Positions 11,931 through 25,043 of a stretch of 64,000 nucleotides of DNA are shown piece by piece. This DNA is from Lanius collurio (Eukaryota; Chordata; Aves; Passeriformes; Laniidae), in assembly GCA_020086605.1 (NCBI GenBank), contig JACBWW010000012.1, positions 14,588,881 to 14,652,880 of the forward strand, read 5' to 3'. Each line of letters starts with the position of its first letter. Position 1 is the first letter of the stretch. Below the pieces are notes generated by a model. That model was not told the DNA's origin. It saw only the letters and a list, made by a program, of their open reading frames with translations, and did no database searches. A program made the position numbers and the translations under genes.

Positions 11931-14040
11931 CTTTTCTCAGAATGATGCTAGGGAAAAACATATATCACTCAGCTGAAATTTGAAAGCTTCAAGAGGAGGG
12001 CTGACAATTTTTTTGCAGCCACAAACTTGTGTCAAGGACATGCTTTTTACCACTCCCAACCCAAATTTGTTTAAAGTACAAGAATATGAAAAAAACCCTC
12101 AATTGTGGGATGCAACTGCTTATTAACTACTTGTCCTACTGACAACATGATGTTATCTGATGCTAAATGATGGGATTAATTTTTTAATATCTTTCTCAGA
12201 AAAAGGACACAGAAGACTGCATGAAAAAGTAACTGCCTTAAAGCTAATAAAGTAAATGTCTCAAACATCGAAACCTGCCAAAACTAAGAGAGCCTGGACA
12301 ACTCTCATTTGACTGTGGTACATCTGCAGTATCTTGGGGCCAAAATGTGTTCTCTAAAGGACAGCTGGGCTGTGGAAGGCAACAGATCATCACTGTGCAC
12401 ACCGGGGGTTTGCTTCTGGAATTGACCAGAGCTGTGAAATGAGTGGTTCTCTGCATCTCATTTCTTACATCAGCAGAGCATGGGTTGCAAATGGCAATGT
12501 GCTGTGGGCAGACAAAGGCCTGTTCTATGGCACAGCCAAATCCCCACCCAGAATCTCACCCTAGCCTTGTTTTCTGCCCCAGAATCCCTTCGTGCTGGTG
12601 GAAAGGCACATGAACTAAGCTATTCAGAGGTGACAATTTGCGTGTTGTGGAACCCAGCTTGAGATCTCAGGATTGGTGTTGGAGGAGTACTTGGCATGCA
12701 CGGTTGCATCTGAAATCAATAGAAGCTATTTTCTGAGCCCATAAAATGCTGTAGAAAATATGATGTACTATGAAATGATAAGCCTTAGGCATTTCAAACC
12801 CTCCACCCTGACTTAGTGGGTAGTTTGGAGTGTTTGCTCAGTGTGTCTTGGTTCTCTATGCATAACCATCTCCACTGATAATTCATCTCACCAGAAGCAT
12901 CGTGAGAGTCAGTTAAATGTTTGTGAAATGCTGATGCCACATGCTGCAGCAAAGCCCAGGAAGGCATGAATAATTCTGCTTTCAGAGCAGGGTGTGAAAA
13001 GTGTGCAATAAATAAGACAGTCATGCATTGATGATGAGGACAAGCAGGATTTTGAGGAGCAATTATTGAGGGAGGGGTCAAGTATAAAAAAACCTCAGTC
13101 GTATAGTGAAATAATTAAAGATGTTTCATAATCCACATGCCCATAGGAAGTGGTAACAATTGCTCAGACAACCATGCAAAATTAAACACTCATTTAGGAG
13201 ATCTTGTGTAATGCTGTTGACCAGTTGCTTTAGTATTTGCAGAAGTGAGGTCTGAGCACATCCCCTTGGTCTAAGAAAGTATGCTTACATCCATACTGAT
13301 ATTTCTATATCAGATGAAAAACTGACACTCATGTTTCAAAAAGCACCAAGGCACAAATACCACCTCAGCTACCAATGTTAGATGGCCTCCTGCAACTACT
13401 ATGTCATATGAAGTTTAATGATGTGGAAACGGGGAAAACCCAAAACCACACCATTAAAAAATCCTCACCAAAATTCTCTAGAAGGGTGTTGCTGTACCAT
13501 AGAGATGCTGTTTACCTACAGATGATTTCATTGTTCAGCTCCTTTCCTTCTCCTCAAACAATCTGGACTTAATCATTAAGCGTAAATGAGAAAAAGGAAA
13601 AAATGGAAAAAATAAAGAGGAAAAAGAATAAAAAGGAGCACTGTATAGATGTCTTTACTGAGATAGTGTGGGGCTGAGAAGCTTTTCTTCACAGCAAGAG
13701 TTTCTGGTGGATTGCCCACTCTTTCGGGAACATGAGAAAACAAACATTTACAAGCCCCATCCAAATTAACATTTTCAGCCCAGTTTTCAGGGGCATAAAG
13801 TGGTTGCTGGATAAAGTTCTGCTTACAGTAAGATGTTTTTTTCATCTAGTAAAGGAGGGTACTAGCCTTGTAAGGCTGCTGAGACTGCTGATTTCCATTG
13901 TTGTATCAGCTCTTGCCCCAAATAGTGGCACATTGCAAAAATGTTATTTGAGAAAATTACAATAATGTTTTCTGATATCTGCTCCAAATACACAAAATGC
14001 AAATTGTTTTGAAAGAGATGAATAGTGTGTTGCAAAGCAC
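11931..14040. other. Unique DNA, no gene recognised
   Basis: No frame longer than about 95 codons. An A/G-rich patch sits at 13588-13639. The rest is mixed unique sequence without recognisable repeats, RNA genes or promoter structure. Confidence 0.5.
13588..13639 (+). repeat. A/G-rich low-complexity patch
   Basis: Runs of four to six A residues separated by G or single T over about 50 bases. Polypurine low complexity with no fixed unit length. Confidence 0.8.
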
Positions 14041-14615
14041 CATGCAATTAAATAATTGGTTGTGAGCTTCTTTTCTTATTAAAATGAAGCAATTGTAAAT
14101 AACAGAATGATATTTAAATGAAATGGTATGTAAGGCCAGTAAGAAAGATTTGCAAGAAACATTTGTAGTTGCATTATCTCTAAGTAGAAAATTTATAAAT
14201 TATAATGAACTATACAAATGTATCCTGACATAAAAGGGAAATGTTTGATCAAGAGGCTGAATACGTAAGGATTAAGTTCTTTTTATTGAGGAAGTTTCTC
14301 CTGCCTGTATGCAATATTCATAAAATATGTAAAAAGTTTATAAACTGAATAGATATTTGTTAAAATATGAATTTAGTATGGAAGGTATATTTTACATATT
14401 TAATGAAACAATTATGCTGTATTAGCACTATGTTCTTTATTTCTTGGATTAAAAATTCACAGGGATTTTTTATCCCTTGCATCTTTATTTGTCATAGATT
14501 ATATTATAGTTATTCTCTGTACATTTTCCGAATCAGCTGAGTACTAATAATTTTCACATACCCTTTAGAATACCTGTACTGTGTTCTTCCAATATAACGT
14601 ATAAGAAAGTGGGCT
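14041..14615. other. AT-rich block ending in a composition step
   Basis: About 570 bases dominated by A and T (TATAAATTATAATGAA, TTTATAAACTGAATAG and similar), ending abruptly near 14620 where sequence becomes GC-richer with CpGs such as GGCGAGGCG. Could be an AT-rich regulatory or matrix-attachment type segment; no gene or named repeat was recognised in it. Confidence 0.45.
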
Positions 14616-14619
14616 CCAA

Positions 14620-14690
14620 GCCTGTCTCACCACAGATCTCCTGTGTGCTTTTGGGGCAGTTAACTGAGCTTTGCTTTTGCATTGGGTGGG
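14620..14690 (+). mobile_element. Possible MIR-type SINE remnant
   Basis: The segment around CTGTGTGC..TTGGGGCAGTTAACTGAGC resembles the conserved core of MIR-type SINEs (CTGTGTGACCTTGGG followed by AAGTTACTTAACCT). The match is short and diverged, was recognised by eye, and could be chance. Confidence 0.35.
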
Positions 14691-15044
14691 TTGAAGACTC
14701 GCTCCTAAGTGTCTTCCCTGGCTGAACTTCCAGGTGCTACCCAAGCTGAGTCACTGGCGAGGCGATCCTGAAGATAAGTTTCTCGCCACAGAAGCCACCC
14801 AGAAGCTACCAGGGAGCCACTACACCTTTCTGTAGTACAGACACTTCTTGAAGCCAAGGGCATTACCACCAAGTCCTGCACCATCTAAACCAGCTAACTG
14901 GATTTAAGATGAACCAGGCAGTGAAATGTAGCAATCCATGCACAGGCACAGAGGTACAACCATGAAACAGAAAAGGAATGGTCACAAACTCCTGACTGTT
15001 TACAGCTTAGAAAATGAAATGCTGTTCTGACTGCTACTGGCTGC
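14691..15044. other. Unique DNA, no gene recognised
   Basis: GC-richer unique sequence between the MIR-like remnant and the CR1. It includes CpG-containing words near 14758-14785. No reading frame of note. Confidence 0.5.
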
Positions 15045-15472
15045 TGATCAGAGCTGAAACACCTCTTCTACAAAGACAGGCTGAGAGAGTTGCTGTTGTT
15101 CAGCCTGAAGAAGAAAAGGCTCCAGGGGACCTTAGAGCACCTTCCTGTTCCTAAAGGGACTTGAGGAGAGCTGTAAAGGAATTTCTTATGAGGGCATGTA
15201 GCAGCAGGACAAGGGGGAATAGCTTCAAACTAGGCGAGGGTAGGGTTAGATTATTAGGAAGAAGTTCTTCTCTGCAAGGTTGGTGAAGCACTGGCATAGG
15301 GGTGGCCCAGAGAAGCTGTGGATGCCCCATCCCTGGTAGTGTTCAAGGCCAGGTTGGATGGGGCTCTGAGCAACCTGGTCTGTTGGGAGATGCCCCTGAC
15401 CATGGCAAGGGAGCTGGACCTACATGGTCTTTAAGGTCCCTTCCGACCCAAACCATTCTATGATTTTATGAC
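15045..15472 (+). mobile_element. CR1 LINE, 5'-truncated, 3' end intact
   Basis: The 3' portion of an avian CR1 retrotransposon. The sequence runs from the GACAGGCTGAGAGAG segment through TTGTTCAGCCTGAAGAAG, CAAGGCCAGGTTGGATGGGG and AAGGTCCCTTCCGACCC to the terminal ATTCTATGATTTTATGA tail, which is the CR1 family's 8-bp tail repeat. Sense is the plus strand. About 428 bases remain of an element that is several kb when complete; truncation at the 5' side is the rule for LINEs. No coding capacity remains. Confidence 0.95.
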
Positions 15473-17398
15473 GTCTTTTAACTTGTGGGAAGTTAAGTTG
15501 GAAACCTAATGAAGGGCGAGGATCGGTGCCAACAGGCCTAGTGTCTTTGTGGCTTTTCAACCAATATCTCAGCGATGCTATCAGAGAAGTTAGAAACTCA
15601 GAACTTCAGTGATGTCTTGCAAAGAAGCTTTTAGAGAAGGATTTAACACATCAGCCAGGAACTGGACAAGCACTACTGGCAACCCTCACGTAGGATTTAC
15701 CCAAAGGTGGTGAAAACATCCTGTGAAACAGAGACAGAACTCAGTGTTCCAAGGTCAAATTTACTGATAACTCACAAAGATGTTTCTACATTTTGCTTTG
15801 CCCAAGATATCAGTGTAATACTTGCAAGGAAACTGTTTTGGAAAATGGCTCTCTGGAGTGCTACTATGCTTCTCTGTGCTCTGGAGTGTAACAAGGCAGA
15901 ACTCACATCTCATTTCAGGCAGTGTTTTTCTCATAAGAGAACTGATCCCAGATTAGCTCTGAAGACAATAAAAATGCTACCTGTACCATTTTTTTTTTCT
16001 CTGTGGAATGAAAAAAGAGATAAACTAAATATTTAATTGATGAAAGACCCAATGCTCGAGCAGCAGGTTTTCTTACATGATCAATTTAAATAAAAAGAAA
16101 ATTCTGCTGTAGCAGACCCTAACCTGGGTATTGATAGAGCACTGTCAGCATTTGCAGTAAAGGACTCAGAGTCTGACAACTGAATTTATTAGAAAGAAGG
16201 ATCTGGGCTCCAATGGATTCAGACTTGATGAAAAATTAATGGGTTTATAAGTCTCCTTTGAGCTTTTTGAAACATTAATACCTATTTTTATTTGTATTAC
16301 CTTGATTTTAATGCTTATTCTCTTATATATGAACTGTGCATAAATATTGACCTTGTCAGATGTCAGCTCCCTTCACCAGTGGAAGGACCCTGGCAGCTCC
16401 ATGTGCTCTGCATCCTCTGCTGAGCTCAGAGAGAGTGTCCAGCTGATGTGGCTGTATTTTTGCTCCATTCATACGATTAGTTTAAGAAAATATTTATAGA
16501 ATAATTATCAGAATGTAGTGTAACTTGATGGAGGACTGCTTTCTAAAATCAGATGAGTTGAGAAAGAAATGTCACTTCAGCTAATCTCTCTGAAACTGGG
16601 TAAGTGTGAAATGTGCTGTAGAGAGGAATTATCTCTTCTGCAACATTACAGGCCAGGAAAAAATCTGTTTATGACACAAAATAGAATGCATTTAAAAAAA
16701 ATCTTAACTCATTCTCACTCATTTCTGTCTAAGTTGATGTGTTATTAATTGTGCATTTTTGGATATAATTTGAGGGGAGTAGGACAAACTATCTCTAGCA
16801 CTGCAGCCACTTAACTGTAACAATCACATCTTCTTTTTAATAGAGTAAGTTAATTTTTAAAGTGATCTTCACAGGAACAGATGGGGGAACAAATTCTCTG
16901 TGGGTATCTCCTGCTACACCAACACTTGGAGCACCGAGCAGTGCCTAGTGCCAGGCACATCTACTTTGCAGTTCTTCCTTCCCTTGTTCTCCTGTTATCT
17001 TATGTTAGGTGACCAGAAGTGGAAAAGCAGCCTCTGAAGGTAAAAATTCCTCTGGCGTTTGAGCAATCTGCTTCACAAACAAATTCCTTGCTGGGCTGCA
17101 GCATCCAGCAGCAGGGTCCCATCTTAGAGGTTTGTCTGCATGTCTGTGAGCATGACAGGCCTCCAGCAGCAAGGGAGGAATGTGGCTGCAAAGGGAAAGC
17201 TGGGAGGGGAGTCCCTGGCCCACTGATCACAGTGAAGAACACAAGAATAATTAACTGCTTCCTCATCTTCTATTTTGTTTCCCTGCTGACATGTGGACTC
17301 CTGCTACGCAGGAAGAAAAACCCCACTGGCTTCAGTTAAACTGGGATTTCACTCCAGATTTCATCATCCTATTTTCTCATGAATTATTGCTCCACTAA
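15473..17398. other. Unique DNA, no gene recognised
   Basis: Longest frame 109 codons (15707-16036, plus), not recognisable. The part near 16225-16360 is AT-rich with TTAAT and TATTTTTATTTG words and may be regulatory. Otherwise nothing identifiable. Confidence 0.5.
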
Positions 17399-17426
17399 TT
17401 TTTTTTTATTTTTTTTTTTTTTTTTT
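17399..17426 (+). repeat. T-rich homopolymer (T9-A-T18)
   Basis: Nine T, one A and eighteen T in succession. It may be the reversed poly-A of an insertion oriented on the minus strand, but no body is recognisable beside it. Confidence 0.9.
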
Positions 17427-19122
17427 GTGCAAAAAGAGAGCAGCAACACATCATCCATAAAGCAGACTTGAACTGTGGGTTTTCCATTACCTGTGATTTT
17501 GGACGGAGGTCTTGGATAAGGGGGACTTGGAGACTGGAGACTGCTCTAGTGGGTGGTCTGAGCAGCTCCCCATGCTCCTGCAGTGTGCCCTGTCCTCTCT
17601 TCCCCATGCACACACCCTGATGCCAGCAAAGAGGCTGGATAATAGCACCTGATAGTTTTAATCCAAATTTTTAAATAGAAAGTGTGCCTCAAGTTACCAG
17701 CAAGAGTATGGTGTCAGTTCAGGCACCTGGTTCAGAGCTGCATGGAGTAACAATCCCAGTACTGCAGGAGGAACAGCTATGGGTGGCTTAGACTCCTTCA
17801 GGGGGCCAGATTTGCACTAGACAAGAAAGAAGAATCCTGCAACATACAATTAAAAAAAACTTTAATAACAGTAATTCCAGCAGAGCAAGTAGGACAGAAA
17901 CTGAGAAAACCTCCACTCCTCCTATTGACTTTTATTATTCTTTAAAATGTTGTATACTTCTGCTACCACCCTCCAAACCTCAGAGAGTATGCAAAAGCTG
18001 AACATTAGAGTGTGAGAGAAATGCACCCTAGCCCATAGATCATGATGGTGTGAAGCATTTTTAACCCTTCTAATGAAGTGATTTACATAAGAGGTAGAGC
18101 TGATTTTGAGAGGTCTGCATTTAGACTGGTAAGAGATTGAAAGGGGAAGAAAATCACCTCAGTAAAAGCTGGTGCCTTTTCAATTTCAAAGAATGAAATA
18201 TTGTTTATTGTACTTGTTGCTAATGACAATAATGTTGTGTTTATCAGAAAAATTTAGTTCCAGGCCTTCAAAACAAGCAAAGAGGTGCCCCAGAACTATG
18301 CTGTAATAGCACTGCACCTGCCTGAGCTCAGACAAGGAGAGGGAGTGTGGGGAGCTGGTGGGAAACAGCACACCCAAGAAAGAGGCATCCACTGCCTGGA
18401 GAAATGCCTCATGTGATAGCATGTGGACACATGTCATCCCTCTGCTACTGGACAGGCTTTTGCAACAAGTAGATCCCAGATGAGAGATGACAGGGTGCTG
18501 TGGGGCATCAGTGGTGTTTCTGGGAAGATGTCTCAGGAGACAAGCATTGGTGTGACAGCTACTGACGTGCTCAACCCCTGCTGCCAGTGATGCCCACTAA
18601 CACAGGTACCACGCAGGGCATCTCCTGGCCAGGATGCCAGCCATGATCCTGGCTCCCTGGGCCTCCCACAGGAGCTTTGCCAAAAGCAGCAGCATTTCTC
18701 CACACGATCAGGCTCATTCTGGGCTGCTGAGAGTCACTGTTGATGCTCCACAATGAGGTGTGCAAGCTAGTAGGGTATATTTACACATCTGCTCCTTTAG
18801 GACTGAAATTTGGGGATCTTGAGTTGAAGCCTCAGATTTAAATTAGCTGCTCCAAAGGCACCTGTTTCTGCAGGGTTTGATTGAAATATGCTTTTTACCC
18901 CTAGTGAAAAAAGTTTCATAATGTCTGTTTGACTCTGAAACCAGACAGTCTGAGCAAAATTGAAACACCCTCTCTGGAAAAAATGCAGTTATCTGAGCAT
19001 TTTAGAGTTATGATAAGAATTTTAGACTCGTGCTCGGAGTTTTTCTATTTCAATTGAACCCACCCCCTCCTGACTATTGCCCTCCATCCTAAACAGACAC
19101 CAGTGTACTCATGCAAGTTTGA
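17427..19122. other. Unique DNA, no gene recognised
   Basis: Frames are all below about 85 codons. No repeat, promoter or RNA gene was recognised. Confidence 0.5.
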
Positions 19123-19385
19123 TTTCATAGACTCACAGAACATCCTGAGCAGGAAGGAACCCTCAAGGATTTCCCAACTTCCTGCCCTGCACAGGACACC
19201 CCAAGGATTACACCATGTGTCTGAGTGTATTGTCCAAGCACTCCTTAAGCACTGTCAGGCTTGGTGCTGTGACCACTTCCCTGGGGAGCCTGTTTCAGTG
19301 CCCAGCCACTCTCTGGATGAAGTTTAGATATCCAATCTAAACCTCCCTTGACTCAGTTTCAGGCCATTCCCACAGGCTGGACAAA
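19123..19385 (-). mobile_element. CR1 LINE fragment, CR1-J-like
   Basis: Minus-strand CR1. It opens with TTTCATAGACTCACAGAACA, the complement of the CR1 tail, and continues through CTTCCTGCCCTGCACAGGAC, GTGCTGTGACCACTTCCCTG and ATCCAATCTAAACCTCCC to GGCCATTCCCACAGG. This order matches the 3' region of the CR1-J type as I remember it; the subfamily is tentative. It is truncated near 19385, where similarity fades. Confidence 0.9.
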
Positions 19386-22300
19386 TGAAAAGGCCTCGGC
19401 CACTGCTCATGTGGCACCCTCACCTCAGTTGTTCCTTGTATGGTTTCCCCAGAATGCTATTTCACAACATGTTATCTGTCTGGATGGCCCAGAAATAGGT
19501 GGGCTAGATTTCCATGTACTTGAGATGAGCTCACCTCAAAAATAGCATTATATTTGAGGAGATGGAGATTTTAAAGTTCAGATTTACTCCTAGCTGTCTC
19601 TGGGCTTCCTGGGCCTCCAGCAGAGCTGTTTGCCTTTTGGCCAAGCCGAGGAGCAGTCTTTAGGTTAAAACACACTAAATGGTCTACGTCTGTGTGGATT
19701 AGAAATGAATCACTCTGTCAGAAAAGATCCTTTAAAACAATTGCAAATTGCTTTGGTGGGCATTGCTTTAGATTGTGCTTTGTATATAACCAATCAATAT
19801 GTTTGTGTATATAAGTATGCAAAGCTGCATCAGTTCCTTGCAAATGCAATATTCATGGAGGTGTGATGTCATGGCCATCTCTCTCCATTTCACCATGGCC
19901 AGAGAAAAGTCTGCAGTAAGAGCAGGGCTGGCAATTTCATATCTTGGCTGCTCAGCAGTGAGGAGCCAGGAACAGAACAGGAAAAGACTGATGGGTTTCT
20001 GATGGTTTTGCTGAAAAAAAAAAGTTGGCATCTATTCCAGTTACAGTGTTAGTCTGACTTAGATATGAGAACTTTTTCCAGTTTTGCCAGTGATGGCATT
20101 TAGCAGTGGCAAAAGGAGGTTCCTTGAGGAAGGGTTCAGCTCTCAGTATGAGTGCTGGATATCTGTGGACAAGGTGTGGTTAGTCATTGACTTTACCTCC
20201 CTTTCCACCCAAAACTACTGGCACTTCTAGCATGAGTTAAGGAATGTCTATTTACACACCAAGACTGATGTGCACAGAGGTAAATAGGAAATAATATGCA
20301 CCTCATCAGGATTTTCCCCTCTGTAAATTCAATTTCTGGTTCTGTTACATCTTGAATCTCCACAAGGAAGGTCTAGGGCTTTTTCCACCACCCTGGACCA
20401 CTCCTCCAATGTATCAGTAAACCATTTTTAAAATGCAATTTAGTTGGCCTACTTCCCAACAGAAAAAAAACCCTATTTCCAGCCCCTACCAGTTGCATCT
20501 TACATATCCTTCAGGAACCAACAAAGGGGCTTAAAGAGTGAACTCATGTTATGGGTGCCAGACCTCTTAGTTTATCATTAAGTCGATAATACACTTCAAC
20601 CTCATTACTATTCTATCATTAGGATCTGAGTGGTTTGAGTGTTTGACTAAGTGGGGTTTTTTTCTCCTCAGAGGTATATGAGATGCTGCCTCTCAGCAAG
20701 GTGTCCTGAAAACCTTTTCGTAATGAACAAGTGATTAAAAGGCTTAAGTGCAAGCAAGCATCCAAAACACAAGCTGCATTATCACAGAATGAGCCAGAAA
20801 CAGGCTAACCCTCAGTGCTGCTGAGAACACAGAGGTCCTTCACTCAGATGCTCTTCACACTTTCTTGTTCTCTTTCAGTGGTAGCTGCTGTGCAGGGTTC
20901 CATGGACAGGCCGTGCTGTGGCACAGGGTCCACCATGGATGTCTGGCTTTGGCTCTGCCATGCACAGCAAAGCCACCCCAGGGCAGAGCTGGCTTTTCCC
21001 TTGCTCCTGTGCATGTCTGTTTCTGGTCCCAGGCAGCTCAGGAACATGCTGTGAATGCCCTGCTTCTACCCAGGCTGAGCCTCCTTTGAGTTGGGCTGCC
21101 AGGACTAGCACAGACAGAGAGTAAGGGTGAGACAGAGTCCTCAATAGTTTGTACTTCTGTCCTATCTTTCACAACATCAGATTTTAGTATTCTATACTTA
21201 TTTAGTATTCCATGTGGAGGCACAGTGACATAACACTGGGCTTCAGCATCCCTTCTCAAGGCATGGAGATGGCAGTCAAAGGAACACATATGCAAGAGGT
21301 GTCAGCCAAGGAAATGCAGCTTTCCCAGAGTGAAACCCTGGTCCTTCAGAAATCGGGGGAAGTTAGTCAATAGTTGCAGCAGAGATCAAATTTCACCTCA
21401 TTTTCCTCACTAGGTGTGAGTGTTGTGCAGGCAAACCAAGGGTGCTGCTTCTCTGAGGGATCCCTGGGTGCTGCCAAGACAGCCTGTGCTCGGTGTCTGC
21501 TTCCTCCCCAGTATGGTATGAGACGAAAAGGAAGGCTTTGGGAAAGCAAAAGTGGGTGTTTAACACACCATGCCAGGACCTCCAGGACTTTAGCATAGAA
21601 CCAGGCCAGTGATGTGGATCTGGACAGGGTCTCCTTCTGATGGCACAGGCTGCTTGTTGTCTGAATGAGGAAAGGTGGAGAGCTAAAAATAAAACCTTCT
21701 CCCTGACCTTTGTTAGAAATTTCTCTTCCATTTGTTTCTATTTCTGCCCTCTTTTCAATTTTCCAGTAACTGAAACAGCAGCACGAGCTGACACTATCTG
21801 TCATTACCCATATCATTTTCTGTGATACTGGTTCAATTAACTGCCCTCACAGATGTCTTCATGTTCCTGAGAAAAAAGTTTCATTTCCCCAGCCCCGGAG
21901 AACTGTCTGTACAGATGCGGTCAATTTTGCTGCCTTTGATGCCCCATGGAGTTGTCTGGCTGATGTGTTCTGTGGTGGCTTCATCATTTTCTATTTCTTG
22001 CTGACCCCAGAGGATGTGGGCACCAGGTGCCTGCACCATCCCCAGCATCATGTCTGAATTTCACCACTACTGAGTAAATTAAGCTTCTGACCTGGCTTTC
22101 CCAGCAGCCAATACCCCGTGGCTGTTTTATTCTTGTTATGCAGTGGTGATAATCTCAGAAAAGACTTTGAAGGGGCTGCCTGAGCAGGGATCCTCACTGA
22201 TGGCTGGGTCTGCCCAGGGCAGGCACGGTGGCTGAGACCTAAGGAAGAGCCATTCTCCTCTCTGTACCATGACTGGAGAAGAGCTGCTCAGTTTGCTTCT

Positions 22301-23770
22301 GTTTCTCTGCTGGCCAGTCTATTCTGGAGCATCTTTTTATGGCAATTCTTTTCAGTGACCTGAAAGTAACACCCTTGGCCTTGATTTAGCTTGTGGTTTC
22401 TATATAGATAGCATCTAGGCACTTAAGACTTCCTCATAGGCTGTCATTAAGGACTGTGTATTAGTTTCCAGCACTGCCCATTTTCTTCCAGAGGCACGTC
22501 TTCTCCTTCCAGTCATTCAAGATACCAGCAGAAAAGGAACATTTTGCATTTGCAGACATGGGGTTATGACCTTGCTTCCACTGAAGAAGACTTTTGACAG
22601 AGGAGAAGTTAGTACAATCCAGGTTGTAATAGAGTTAGCTGGTTCCAGACCTCGGTTAACATCTCATTCCTCTAATCCCGAAGAGAAGAGGCAGTACAAC
22701 TGATCTAATACACCTCACCCAGGGCTGCAAGCAGAGTGCTGATTCACAGGAGAGGAAGGAATCCAGGAGAAATACTTTATTAACTTCTCACCCTGCTGGT
22801 AGTCTAGGTGGAGGGGGGAGTGACATGGAGGCTTAGAATTAAAAGTCTGATAATTTGCCAGGGAGGTGGTGACAAAAAATCAAAAGGGAAAGCACATTTT
22901 ATTTGCAAAGTTCAAGAAGGGTATTACAATCAAGAAAAGGAAAGCAAATTGAAGCATTAAAAATGAAACACTTGATAGGAGCTCTTTGAAAGGGTGGCTA
23001 AAAAATTATTTTGCTCAAACTCTCTCACAGCACCACCACATTCCCCTGTTCTCTCCATGTCCCCCCCAAGTAACATGTTAATTGGATTAGAGCTGTCTGT
23101 GATGCCAACCCAGCTGCAGCCATGGTGTGGCTGAGCAGAGGCAGTTTCAGACTGTGCAGGAAGGAGCTGAACTGGGTAACTCTGACCTCTGATCCCCAAA
23201 ACCAGCTTCCCAGTCCCTGACCCTGCGCTGGGCTGGGCGTTGCAATAAGGTTTATATCATGAGACAGGATGGTTAAGTCACTAAGGAAGGCCCTTTGAAT
23301 CTTGAATTTTAATGCCCTGATCTGTAAAGAATTGAGAATTTGTCGTCTTCTTTTCGTTACAGGATGGGCTGAGCCAAAACAGCAGTGATGGGCAGGGGAT
23401 AGTCAGACCCTCTGCTTAGTCCAGTGTGATGATGGGGAGTTGGAAGAGAAAAGTACAACTTTAGCTAAAGCCTGGCTGCTCACTGTTGTTCACTTGTGCA
23501 TGCAGGGAGCCCAGGGATGCTCTGCCAGAGCTGGGGAGCAGAGCTGCTGCCACTGCCGCCACCACCAATGCCACAATTCCCCCTCTCCTTCTTCCCAGCC
23601 CAGAGTCCTTTCTGAAAGCTTTAACTGGTGACATTGCAGGGGGTTCTATTAAAAACCTGAAAGCTATTTTATCAGCTTCGAAGGAAAGGGGGAATGTCCT
23701 GTGATAAAGGTGAGTTCTCTCTGCCATGAATGCTTTTACAATCATCCTCTACCCTTTGAAGAAGATTGTG
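19386..23770. other. Unique DNA, no gene recognised
   Basis: Over 4 kb without a recognisable gene or interspersed repeat. The longest frame is 149 codons on the minus strand (21367-21816), overlapped by other frames and unrecognised. The part 20577-20640 is AT-rich. An exon-like word pair (acceptor before 23639, donor at 23709) encloses sequence with stops in all three frames. Confidence 0.5.
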
Positions 23771-23810
23771 ATACACACACAACACACATACACACACACA
23801 CACATATATT
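23771..23810 (+). repeat. (CA)n microsatellite, imperfect
   Basis: About 40 bases of CA dinucleotides interrupted by AA and TA, ending in ATATAT. Likely length-polymorphic. Confidence 0.92.
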
Positions 23811-25043
23811 TGCTCCCAATCCATCAGGCTGCTGCTTAGGTACCACTACTGTGTACAGCTGTCATGACAGTTCCAACACAAGGCAGAAGTGAACTGCCTG
23901 GTACAGTTTTACTTATTAGTACTCCAGCCTCACCTGTGATTTAGTTGCTGAGCCTGAAAGATCTGAGGATAGGGATGCCAGGCCAGGACAGCCTCTCTTT
24001 AGCTTGGTCCTGGAGTGGAGAACAGGAGAAGCCATAGGAAAGAGGTGGGGGCAGGGTGCCACTGCTGCTCTCCCATGGCCACAAACCCACCTACACACTT
24101 CACCATCAGACTTTCCAGGGAGATTGCAAACTCCCTGAAACTCATCCTTTCCCACAGCAGGAAGCCGAAGAAAAGCCAGGACATTAAATAGTCAGAGAAA
24201 CCCTCAGCCAGACCAGTTCTTAAATGTAAGTTGCTTTTCTTCAAAAGCATAGCATAAATATTTCAGCAATTCTTCTGGTGTTAGAATTACTCAGATGGGC
24301 TGAGATAGAAAAACTGTCTCAAACAAACACAATGCATCAAATTGCATTCTATCAAACCGCCTCCTCTTGCCAGGTATGCACCAGAACTGAATTGCATCAG
24401 GTTGGATTGCATGGGTGGGTCAAGTTCTAGTGTTATACTAAGCATTTCCATTGATTTCAAAGACCTGTTAATTGTTTTAGTGATGCAAAGAGAGCTGTTG
24501 GTTTAATTCTGACCAGTGTGAGGAATGCAAAAGCTGGGAGCAGAGTAGACGGAGATGGCACCAGTTGGGGTCAGAAGAGGAGGTCAGGCCAGTGCTTCCC
24601 TTTGGGGTCTTCAGCCTTGTGGGATGGGCAGTCTGGGACACATCTGATGGGGTGTCAGGGAAAGGGGAAGTATACTTCCCTCTGCCTACCACCAACCAAC
24701 ACCTAAACCAACACCTAAAAAAAGTCATTCCTGAACTTCTCGCACAATAGAAGAAAAGATGTGAGGAAAGCAGAGGCAAAGCCCCTGTGCCCAACAGACA
24801 CTTCTGTGGAAGCATGGGCACACTGTCTCACTCTGCAGCAGACAGGCTCCTGTCTTTGTCACAGTGCTTCTATGCCAGGGCTTTGCTGAAGTGAAGGTAA
24901 ATACAATGCAAGGGATTTGGGAGAGACCTGGCACAGGAAACTAACAGCAAAGCGAGGGGAAGGAACTGGTACAGTGTGAGATAAAATGAAGAATGGAAGG
25001 GCTGTGGGGTGGCAGCAGCCTTATCGTGTTTTTAAGCCTCCAT
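23811..25043. other. Unique DNA, no gene recognised
   Basis: Nothing coding recognised (longest frame 114 codons, minus). It includes a small tandem duplication at 24696-24719. Confidence 0.5.
24696..24719 (+). repeat. 12-bp unit, two perfect tandem copies
   Basis: CCAACACCTAAA is present at 24696-24707 and again at 24708-24719. A minor local duplication. Confidence 0.9.

Noticed and set aside
21367..21816. 149-codon minus-strand frame
   Set aside because: Overlapped by another 112-codon frame on the same strand and frames on the other strand, with no recognisable content.
23639..23708. Exon-like segment between an ATTGCAG acceptor and an AAAGGTGAGT donor
   Set aside because: All three frames contain stops and no adjoining exon was found. 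A non-coding exon cannot be excluded without RNA data.
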